The translations under genes were made by a program, and so were the position numbers. From Oscillospiraceae bacterium (GTDB lineage: Bacteria > Bacillota > Clostridia > Oscillospirales > Oscillospiraceae), in NCBI GenBank assembly GCA_017409645.1, contig JAFQSI010000236.1, positions 1 through 5,784 of the forward strand: DNA of 5,784 bases, read 5' to 3'. Position 1 is the stretch's first letter. Every line of letters starts with the position of its first letter. Below the pieces are notes generated by a model that saw only the letters and a program-made list of their open reading frames with translations, did no database searches and was not told where the DNA came from. Below, one piece after another: positions 1-4,716 of this stretch.

Positions 1-792
1 CACAACGGCACCGGCGCAGAAGCGGGTGAACCAGTTGTTGACGAACTCCATCTCGAGCATCTTGTACAGACCGATGGAAACGGTGTAGTACTCAGCCTCG
101 GCACGGACGATGACCTTGGCCAGGATGAAGTCCATCCAGGGACCCATGAAGCTGGTGATGATCTGATAGACGATCATGGGCTTGCACAGGGGCAGGGTGA
201 TCTTGGTGAAGGTCTGCCAGCGGGTGGCGCCGTCGATGGTGGCGGCCTCATCCAGAGCCTTGGGGATGGTATCCATGTAGCCCTTCATGATGTGGAAGCC
301 GGTACCTGCGCCGGAGGTGTAGCAGATGATCAGAGCCAGGGGCAGCTTGTTGCCCTCGGTCAGACCCATGGCCTTCAGCAGGAAGTAGACAGCGACCATG
401 CCCATGAAGCCGGGGAACAGGTTGATGACCATACCCATATCCATGTAGCTCTTGCGCAGCTTCCACTTGACACGGGACAGGCAGTAGGAAACGGCCAGCA
501 CGAAGAAGGTGGAGATAACGCAGGCGCAGCATGCGATGAAGAAGGTGTTCATGAAGGTGCGGGGGAAGTTCATGGAGTCGGTCTCCGTGAACAGCTTGAT
601 GTAGTTATTGAAGGTGAACTCCGTGGGGAAGAAGCCAGGAGTGAACTGACCGGTGGACTCACCGCGGAAGGAGTGGGCAACCAGCCAAACAAAGGGGATC
701 AGCCAGACGACAGCGACAATGGTCAGGAAGATGTGGACCACGATGTCGGTGATCATCTTCTGAGTCTTGACGGAACCAGTTTTCTTAGCCAT
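1..792 (-). CDS. malG: MalG-type ABC sugar transporter permease (3' end cut by window)
   Basis: Inner-membrane permease subunit of a carbohydrate ABC importer, expected to pair with the MalF-type permease encoded just upstream. I translated 264 residues from the ATG at 792; the reading frame is still open at base 1. Family members are about 275-300 aa, so only the last C-terminal part is missing. The N-terminus (about 16-40) is a membrane segment (VVHIFLTIVAVVWLIPF), with further hydrophobic segments near 80-104, 120-141, 150-165 and 207-227. The cytoplasmic EAA loop that docks with the ATPase is intact at 182-204 (EAATIDGATRWQTF, then ITLPLCKP). The ATG shares one base with the malF stop (TAATG), and an AGGAGG lies 10 nt upstream (803-808) inside the malF end, so translation is probably coupled. 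The exact sugar cannot be read from the permease; maltodextrin or another alpha- or beta-oligosaccharide is possible. Confidence 0.92.
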   Translation of the reverse strand, partial: MAKKTGSVKTQKMITDIVVHIFLTIVAVVWLIPFVWLVAHSFRGESTGQFTPGFFPTEFTFNNYIKLFTETDSMNFPRTFMNTFFIACCACVISTFFVLAVSYCLSRVKWKLRKSYMDMGMVINLFPGFMGMVAVYFLLKAMGLTEGNKLPLALIICYTSGAGTGFHIMKGYMDTIPKALDEAATIDGATRWQTFTKITLPLCKPMIVYQIITSFMGPWMDFILAKVIVRAEAEYYTVSIGLYKMLEMEFVNNWFTRFCAGAVV

Positions 793-2186
793 TATTTGAA
801 GCCCTCCTCATTCTTGTAGGAACCGGAGCTGCGGTAGGTGATCAGAGACACCGTAGCCAGAACGATGAAGGTCAGGATGCCGATAACGGCTGCCAGGTTG
901 TACTGCTGGTTGTCGATGGTCAGCTTGTACAGCCAGGTGACCAGAAGGTCGGTCTGACCTGCGGAGTCACCGACATAGGTCGGGCCGCCGCCGGACAGCA
1001 GGTAGATGATGTTGAAGTTGTTGATATTGCCGGTGAAGGAGCTGATCAGAGTGGGGGTCATGACGAAGATCATGTAGGGCAGGGTAACATTCATGAACTG
1101 CTGGAAGGCGTTGGCGCCGTCGATACGGGCAGCCTCGTACTGCTCAGCGGGGATGTTCTGCAGAATGCCGGTGACGGACATGACCGTGTAGGGGATACCG
1201 ACCCACATATTGATCACGATGATGGTGACTCTGGCCCACATCGCATCGGTGAAGAAGGGCAGAGCCGTCTCGATCCAGCCCATGTCCATCAGGAAGCTGT
1301 TGACAGCACCCTCAGGCTTGAACATGGTACGGATGATCAGCAGGGAAACGAACTGGGGCACGGCGATGGTCAGAGAGAAGACGGTACGCCAGAAGCCCTT
1401 CAGACGGGTGCTGGGACGGTTGATGATCATGGCCATAACCGTACCGGCGAAGAAGTTCAGGAAGGTTGCGAAGAAGGCCCAGATCAGAGTCCAGGTCAGG
1501 ACGGGCACGAACTGACGGCCCAGTGCGGAGGTGGAATCGAACAGGGAGATGAAGTTATCCAGACCCACCCAGTCGAACAGAGTCAGATGGTCGCCAACCT
1601 TGGAGTAGTTGGTGAAGGCCATCAGCATCATGTAGACCAGAGGCACGATGGTGAAGATCATCAGCATCATGAAGGGCGGGAACATCAGGAGCTTGTGGAT
1701 GTTGGTGTCCAGCAGCTCCTTGCAGTCGTCGATGAAGGTGGGGACCTTCTTGCCGTTGCGCTTCAGAGACAGAGCAGCGAAGCCGGAACGGATGGAGGCA
1801 CGCCAGATGACGATGAAGGCCACGATGGCGACCATGGTGGCGACGGCGTACAGCAGGATCTGCTGGGAGTTGTCGCCCTGGATGTACTCGTAGATGAACA
1901 GTTCGTCATTCCAGACTTCCTGGGTGGGGGTATCACCCAGGCTGGGCAGCAGACCCAGCCAGTGGAAGCCGCCGTTGGGGATGACCATAAAGGTCACAAA
2001 GGCAATCTCGATGAGCAGGAACAGCAGAGCCTTGAAGCCCTGACCGGCCATCAGGTTGCCAAGACCCATGATCAGGCAGGAAGCCCAAACCACGGGACCG
2101 CCGTTTTTCAGTGCGTAGGAGAGAGAACCCTTGTTCACGTTCTTCCGGCGCACCTCAGCGGCTTTTGTCATTTCTTTAGTAGACAC
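792..2186 (-). CDS. malF: MalF-type ABC sugar transporter permease
   Basis: Integral-membrane subunit of a maltose/maltodextrin-like ABC importer, 464 aa. It is longer than generic sugar permeases (about 290 aa) and close to the long MalF/MdxF/GanP class, which carry an extra N-terminal membrane region. Hydrophobic segments are visible near 31-70, 108-129, 165-191, 228-256, 267-287, 316-340, 373-385 and 430-450. The EAA loop that contacts the ATPase is at 351-370 (EAARIDGANAFQQF, then VTLP). The C-terminal signature FNIIYLLSGGGP (391-402) is a hallmark of MalF-like proteins. The start is GTG at 2186, chosen because AAGGGAG (2195-2201) sits 8 nt upstream; the first ATG, codon 6, would be about 23 nt away. 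It lies 135 bp after malE and overlaps malG by one base. The family is secure, but the substrate is inferred; galactan- or other oligosaccharide-type systems look similar. Confidence 0.93.
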   Translation of the reverse strand: MSTKEMTKAAEVRRKNVNKGSLSYALKNGGPVVWASCLIMGLGNLMAGQGFKALLFLLIEIAFVTFMVIPNGGFHWLGLLPSLGDTPTQEVWNDELFIYEYIQGDNSQQILLYAVATMVAIVAFIVIWRASIRSGFAALSLKRNGKKVPTFIDDCKELLDTNIHKLLMFPPFMMLMIFTIVPLVYMMLMAFTNYSKVGDHLTLFDWVGLDNFISLFDSTSALGRQFVPVLTWTLIWAFFATFLNFFAGTVMAMIINRPSTRLKGFWRTVFSLTIAVPQFVSLLIIRTMFKPEGAVNSFLMDMGWIETALPFFTDAMWARVTIIVINMWVGIPYTVMSVTGILQNIPAEQYEAARIDGANAFQQFMNVTLPYMIFVMTPTLISSFTGNINNFNIIYLLSGGGPTYVGDSAGQTDLLVTWLYKLTIDNQQYNLAAVIGILTFIVLATVSLITYRSSGSYKNEEGFK

Positions 2187-2194
2187 GCTACCGA

Positions 2195-2201
2195 CTCCCT
2201 T
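2195..2201 (-). promoter_or_regulatory. Ribosome binding site fixing the malF GTG start
   Basis: On the minus strand AAGGGAG is followed by an 8-nt spacer and GTG at 2186. The next in-frame ATG is five codons later and has no well-placed Shine-Dalgarno sequence, so this site decides the start. Confidence 0.7.
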
Positions 2202-2208
2202 CGTTTTG

Positions 2209-2222
2209 TGAAACCGTTTTCA
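2209..2222 (-). promoter_or_regulatory. Candidate CcpA cre / LacI-family operator between malE and malF
   Basis: The 14-mer TGAAAACGGTTTCA (minus strand) fits the published Bacillus cre consensus TGWAANCGNTNWCA at every constrained position, and it fits on the plus strand too. It is a near-palindrome centred on CG, lying 23 bp upstream of the malF GTG. Inside an operon such a site could act as a transcription roadblock under carbon catabolite repression, or serve an internal promoter. I see no convincing internal promoter beside it. A local LacI-family regulator is an alternative binder. Confidence 0.55.
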
Positions 2223-2233
2223 GATTTTGGTGG

Positions 2234-2245
2234 GCAACCGGTTCC
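2234..2245. promoter_or_regulatory. Possible second LacI-family operator (one mismatch)
   Basis: GCAACCGGTTCC contains the perfect 8-bp palindrome AACCGGTT and differs at one position from GCAANCGNTTGC, the pattern matched exactly by the site at the malE promoter (3753-3764). It is centred 24 bp from the cre-like site. A looser AAAA-TCG-TTTT near-palindrome follows at 2247-2260. MalR-type or other LacI-family binding is inferred from the pattern only. Confidence 0.35.
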
Positions 2246-2264
2246 AGAAAATCGTTTTGAAAAT

Positions 2265-2288
2265 GGCGGCGACCTTTCGGCCGCCGCC
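2265..2288 (-). terminator. Intercistronic hairpin after malE (leaky terminator or mRNA stabiliser)
   Basis: On the minus strand GGCGGCGGCC, loop GAAA, GGTCGCCGCC forms a 10-bp stem with one G-U pair and a GNRA tetraloop. It is followed by ATTTTC and, further on, ATTTT. The stem is strong but the U-run is short and interrupted, so partial termination or 3'-end protection of the malE message is more likely than full termination. Either would make binding protein in excess over the permeases, a common arrangement in binding-protein operons. It lies about 34 bp past the malE stop. Confidence 0.65.
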
Positions 2289-2321
2289 GGGATATGTTGC
2301 TTTCAGCAGGAGATCTGTGGA

Positions 2322-3611
2322 TTACAGACCGCCGCCGGACAGCTGAGCCTGCAGATCATCGACAGCTTCCTTGTAGTTGTCCATGGTGATCATGCCGTCC
2401 TTGATGTTGGCGCCGAAGGTGCCCACGGGGCCCCAAACAGCATCCATCTCGGGAATCTTGGGCTGGAAGGCGGACTTGCCGTTCATGGTGTCCATGATGG
2501 CCTGAGCGCAGATGGAGTTCTGCAGGCCCTCCAGGCTCTGCAGCTCGGTGGCAGCGGGAACGATACCGCGCAGCTCGAAGCGCAGCTTCTGGGACTCAAC
2601 AGAGGCCATGTAAGCGGCGAACTGCATGGCAGCCTTCATGTTCTTGGCGTGGGGGTTGACGCCGACGACCTTGGAACCGGCGTAGGGCAGCAGCTGCTTG
2701 GCCTCGCCGCCGATCATGACGGTGGGGCAGGCTGCGGCGCCCAGATCCTCGCCCAGCTTCTCGTACAGACCGGCGTAATCCCAGTCACCGGAGAAGTAAG
2801 CAGCAACGGTGCCGTCCTTCAGGGAGTTGTTGCCGAAGCCGTCGCCGTCCCACTTGAAGTTGGGATGCTCCTGCAGGGTCAGCAGAGCCTCAGCGGCAGC
2901 GTAGCCGGCCTCACCGCCGAACTGAGCGCCGGCAGCAGCGTCAACGCCCAGATCGCCGAACAGAGAACCGCCGGCAGCGAAGAAGAAGGCGGGCATGTTC
3001 CAGGAGTTGGCAACGTCGAAGGTGACGACGCCCTTCTCCAGGATGGACTCCAGAGAGGTGATGTCAGCATCGCCAACGATGGCCTTGTTGTAGAACATGA
3101 ACCAGGTGTTGGGAGCCACGGGGAAGCCGTAGACGTCGCCGTCAGCGTAGGTGACGGTGCCGACGAAGGTCTCGTTGTTGTCAGCCTTGACCTGCTCCAG
3201 GTAGGGGCCGCCCAGCTTGGCGACAGCGCCGGCCTGGATCAGACCACCCAGATGGTCGTTGGCGTACATGTAGACATCAGCACCGGCAGCGGGGTCGGCG
3301 GTGATCAGGGTCTTGGCGTCGCCCTCGGCGCAGACGCCGTTGTCCCAAGTGATGATGTACTCGGGATGAGCCTCAGCGAAGGCCTTCTCGACCTGGATCA
3401 GCCAGGAGCTGTCGTCGACCTGGTCCTCCTGGGGAGCCCAGACCTTCAGGGTGATGGCCTCTGCCTCGCCGCCGGCGGCGGGAGCAGTGGTCTCGGGGGT
3501 GTCGTTGCCGGCGTCGGGAGCGCCAGTGGTCTCGGGAGCATCGTTGCCGCCACAGGCAACCAGACCCAGAACCATCACGCAAGCCAGCAGCAGAGCGATG
3601 AGCTTCTTCAT
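2322..3611 (-). CDS. malE: MalE-type sugar-binding lipoprotein of ABC importer
   Basis: Extracytoplasmic solute-binding protein that captures a sugar and delivers it to the permease pair encoded downstream; 429 aa, typical for the family. Residues 1-20 form a lipoprotein signal peptide: MKK, a hydrophobic core, and the lipobox LVAC with Cys20 as the predicted lipid-anchored residue. A flexible Gly/Thr/Pro/Glu linker (21-52) follows. The bi-lobed family-1 binding domain starts near ITLKVWAP (53-60) and includes DVYGFPVAPNTWFMFYNKAI (159-178), which resembles the hinge segment of MalE-like proteins, plus AAYFSGDWD (270-278). Aromatic residues (W168, F171, W278, W393) could stack on sugar rings; that is inference. 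The start is the ATG at 3611, with a perfect AAGGAGG 8 nt upstream and the signal peptide directly after it; an upstream in-frame extension lacks protein-like character. First gene of a malE-F-G order operon. The sugar is not determined: maltose/maltodextrin is the best guess from the MalF-type partner. Confidence 0.92.
   Translation of the reverse strand: MKKLIALLLACVMVLGLVACGGNDAPETTGAPDAGNDTPETTAPAAGGEAEAITLKVWAPQEDQVDDSSWLIQVEKAFAEAHPEYIITWDNGVCAEGDAKTLITADPAAGADVYMYANDHLGGLIQAGAVAKLGGPYLEQVKADNNETFVGTVTYADGDVYGFPVAPNTWFMFYNKAIVGDADITSLESILEKGVVTFDVANSWNMPAFFFAAGGSLFGDLGVDAAAGAQFGGEAGYAAAEALLTLQEHPNFKWDGDGFGNNSLKDGTVAAYFSGDWDYAGLYEKLGEDLGAAACPTVMIGGEAKQLLPYAGSKVVGVNPHAKNMKAAMQFAAYMASVESQKLRFELRGIVPAATELQSLEGLQNSICAQAIMDTMNGKSAFQPKIPEMDAVWGPVGTFGANIKDGMITMDNYKEAVDDLQAQLSGGGL
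3485..3549 (-). repeat. 13-codon tandem repeat in the MalE lipoprotein linker
   Basis: Two near-identical 25-nt units (3485-3509 and 3524-3548, offset 39 bp, three mismatches) encode the paired peptide NDAPETTGAPDAG / NDTPETTAPAAGG at residues 23-48. The unit is in frame and lies in the flexible tether between the lipid-anchored cysteine and the binding domain, so copy number can vary without disturbing the fold. Confidence 0.7.
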
Positions 3612-3619
3612 TTGTGTTT

Positions 3620-3626
3620 CCTCCTT
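3620..3626 (-). promoter_or_regulatory. Strong ribosome binding site of malE
   Basis: AAGGAGG on the minus strand with an 8-nt spacer to the ATG at 3611. It is close to a full match to the anti-Shine-Dalgarno sequence and rejects the longer in-frame start near 3785. Confidence 0.85.
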
Positions 3627-3685
3627 AGAAATTTGGGGTGTTGTATTGCGATCACGGACTATTCTGCCGTAAAAGCCAATGTCAT

Positions 3686-3710
3686 TGCTGTTCCCGGAAC
3701 GGGAACAGCA
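3686..3710 (-). repeat. malE leader hairpin 3 (11-bp perfect inverted repeat)
   Basis: TGCTGTTCCCG, loop TTC, CGGGAACAGCA on the minus strand: a perfect 11-bp stem with a 3-nt loop (or 10 bp with 5 nt). It lies 74 bp upstream of the malE start, well clear of the ribosome binding site, and directly abuts the palindrome at 3711-3730. No U-run follows, so it is not a simple terminator. It could be a leader RNA structure or a protein-binding DNA palindrome. Confidence 0.6.
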
Positions 3711-3730
3711 CAAAAGGGACGTCCCTTTTG
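3711..3730 (-). repeat. malE leader hairpin 2 (20-bp perfect palindrome)
   Basis: CAAAAGGGAC followed by GTCCCTTTTG is a perfect 20-bp palindrome. As RNA it would fold as AAAAGGG, loop ACGT, CCCUUUU, which resembles a small terminator with its U-run inside the 3' arm. It abuts hairpin 3 with no gap. Its GGGAC arm could alternatively pair with GTTCC in the loop region of hairpin 3, so a switch between structures is conceivable but not shown. Confidence 0.55.
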
Positions 3731-3735
3731 CCTGT

Positions 3736-3756
3736 TTGCGCATTTTTTGCGCGCAA
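3736..3756 (-). repeat. malE leader hairpin 1 near the transcript 5' end
   Basis: TTGCGC, loop GCAAAAAAT, GCGCAA on the minus strand forms a 6-bp stem; an alternative register is GCGCA-AAAAA-TGCGC. It begins about 12 nt after the predicted transcription start and overlaps the LacI-type operator at 3753-3764, so part of the symmetry may reflect protein binding. Confidence 0.45.
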
Positions 3757-3764
3757 TCGGTTGC
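3753..3764 (-). promoter_or_regulatory. LacI-family (MalR-like) operator at the malE transcription start
   Basis: GCAACCGATTGC is a CG-centred palindrome (GCAA-CCGA-TTGC) fitting the GCAANCGNTTGC pattern typical of LacI-family regulators, including MalR-type maltose repressors. It covers roughly +5 to +16 relative to the predicted start, a classic repression position. The inferred role is sugar-induced relief of repression by a regulator encoded outside the window. A related one-mismatch copy lies between malE and malF at 2234-2245. Confidence 0.55.
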
Positions 3765-3775
3765 TCTTAATCGAT

Positions 3776-3804
3776 AGTTTACCACTTGTTCATATTTCTG
3801 TCAA
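3776..3804 (-). promoter_or_regulatory. malE operon promoter (sigma-70/SigA type)
   Basis: Minus strand: a consensus -35 TTGACA (3799-3804), a 17-bp spacer, and -10 TAAACT (3776-3781) preceded by TGG, an extended -10. The predicted start is around 3767-3769, giving a leader of about 157 nt before the malE ATG. Confidence 0.8.
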
Positions 3805-3854
3805 CGGTTCTATTTACCGATAATTACCCCCGTATTTTGTGCGTTTTCAACAAT

Positions 3855-3868
3855 TGGTAACGATTCCA
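3855..3868. promoter_or_regulatory. Weak CG-centred operator-like near-palindrome
   Basis: TGGTAACGATTCCA is symmetric at five of seven base pairs around a central CG and lies midway between the two divergent promoters, centred about 60 bp upstream of the malE -35. A further cre-like match with two mismatches (TGAAAACGCACAAA, minus strand, 3836-3849) is close by. Either could be an auxiliary site, but AT-rich DNA produces such matches by chance. Confidence 0.25.
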
Positions 3869-3909
3869 TTGGGGAGAACAACCAGTTATTCATTCATTGT
3901 ATTCGGCAA

Positions 3910-3938
3910 TTGCATTTTTCGTTCATATATGATATAGT
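3910..3938 (+). promoter_or_regulatory. sufC-sufB-rlmH promoter (sigma-70/SigA type)
   Basis: -35 TTGCAT (3910-3915), a 17-bp spacer, and -10 TATAGT (3933-3938) preceded by TGA, an extended -10. The predicted start is near 3945, giving a leader of about 37 nt. The 8-bp palindrome GCAATTGC (3906-3913) overlaps the -35; its significance is unknown. Confidence 0.72.
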
Positions 3939-3981
3939 ATCCGGGTATTGAACCTAGCAAAAGAAAAGAGGACGCATTTTT

Positions 3982-4716
3982 ATGCTGGAACTGAAAAACC
4001 TGCATTTCACCGTCAGCGATGAAAACGGCGAAAAGCATATCTTAAACGGCGTGGACCTGCAGATCCCGGACAAGCGCTTCGTGGTCATCACCGGCCCCAA
4101 CGGCGGCGGCAAGACCACCCTGGCCAGGACCATCATGGGCATCAACGAGGTCACTTCCGGACAGATCATCTGGAACGGTGAGGACATCACCTCCCTTTCT
4201 GTCTCCGAGCGGGCCAAAAAGGGCATCAGCTACGGCTTTCAGCAGCCGCCCCGGTTCAAGGGCATGCGGGTGCGGGATCTGCTGGAGATCGCCGCCGGCG
4301 GCAAGCTCAGCCATGCCGAGGCCTGCAGCTATCTGACCCAGGTGGGCCTGTGTGCCAAGGATTACGTGGACCGGGATGTGGACGCCTCCCTCTCCGGCGG
4401 TGAGGTCAAGCGCATCGAGATTGCCTCCATCCTGGCCCGGAAGTCTCCCCTGATGATTTTCGACGAGCCTGAGGCCGGTATCGACCTGTGGTCCTTCGCC
4501 CGGCTGACAGAGACCTTCAAGGCCATCCACGCCCGCCGGGAAAGCACCATCATCATCATCTCCCACCAGGAGCGGATCATCCGCCTGGCTGATGAGATCA
4601 TCCTGATGGCAAACGGCAACGTGGCCGCCCGGGGCGACGCCGACGAGATCTATCCCCAGCTGATGGGCCTGTCCATCGCCGGGTGCAACATGCTGGAGGT
4701 GGACCAGAAATGCTGA
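3982..4716 (+). CDS. sufC: SufC-type Fe-S cluster assembly ATPase
   Basis: Cytosolic ABC-type ATPase that partners a SufB-type scaffold and powers the conformational change needed for Fe-S cluster assembly; it is not a transporter component. 244 aa, a normal SufC length. Visible motifs are Walker A GPNGGGKTT (38-46), a Q-loop within GFQQPPRF (85-92), signature LSGGEVKR (137-144), Walker B LMIFDE (157-162), D-loop EAGID (164-168) and switch His195 in IISHQE. The tight SGGEVKRIEIA segment and the SufC-like length argue against an ordinary importer ATPase. Walker A reads GGGKTT where classical SufC commonly has GSGKST or GAGKST. The ATG at 3982 follows GAGG (3968-3971) at 10 nt. The end overlaps sufB by 7 nt. 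With no sufS, sufU or sufD alongside, it fits the reduced SmsC/SmsB type. A role as ATPase of the malEFG importer was considered and is unlikely. Confidence 0.9.
   Translation: MLELKNLHFTVSDENGEKHILNGVDLQIPDKRFVVITGPNGGGKTTLARTIMGINEVTSGQIIWNGEDITSLSVSERAKKGISYGFQQPPRFKGMRVRDLLEIAAGGKLSHAEACSYLTQVGLCAKDYVDRDVDASLSGGEVKRIEIASILARKSPLMIFDEPEAGIDLWSFARLTETFKAIHARRESTIIIISHQERIIRLADEIILMANGNVAARGDADEIYPQLMGLSIAGCNMLEVDQKC

Larger units (their letters stand above)
3612..3981. other. Divergent intergenic control region between malE and sufC
   Basis: A 370-bp stretch with no credible gene. From left to right it holds the malE ribosome binding site, a ~157-nt structured malE leader, a LacI-type operator, the malE promoter, an AT-rich centre with a weaker CG-centred near-palindrome, and the sufC promoter, leader (~37 nt) and ribosome binding site. 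Base composition falls sharply in G+C relative to the flanking genes beyond about 3770. Short open frames here lack ribosome binding sites and protein-like composition. Confidence 0.8.

Noticed and set aside
3711..3730. Palindrome as a terminator for a plus-strand transcript
   Set aside because: No plus-strand gene ends upstream of it. Its symmetric A/T flanks look bidirectional, but there is no transcript to stop on that strand.
1587..3770. A 727-codon open frame on the plus strand, antisense to malE and malF
   Set aside because: It runs opposite two clearly recognised genes, crosses their intergenic gap, and encodes low-complexity Gly/Asp/Val/His-rich sequence. It is a by-product of strong G/C-ending codon bias.
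3612..3785. N-terminal extension of malE by 58 codons to a start near 3785
   Set aside because: It would place the signal peptide internally, start upstream of the predicted transcription start, and read through the leader hairpins. AAGGAGG 8 nt before the ATG at 3611 settles the start.
3638..3823. A 61-codon open frame on the plus strand in the intergenic region
   Set aside because: It has a GTG start without a convincing ribosome binding site, is Cys/Ser-rich without a recognisable fold, and overlaps the malE leader and promoter.
4683..4709. Upstream GTG start of sufB adding nine residues
   Set aside because: The added residues merely read the sufC end in another frame and contain the ribosome binding site GGAGG itself. 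The ATG at 4710 has proper spacing.
3982..4716. SufC as the missing ATPase of the mal importer
   Set aside because: It is divergently transcribed, lacks the C-terminal regulatory domain of MalK/MsmX (244 aa versus about 370), and overlaps a SufB-family gene.
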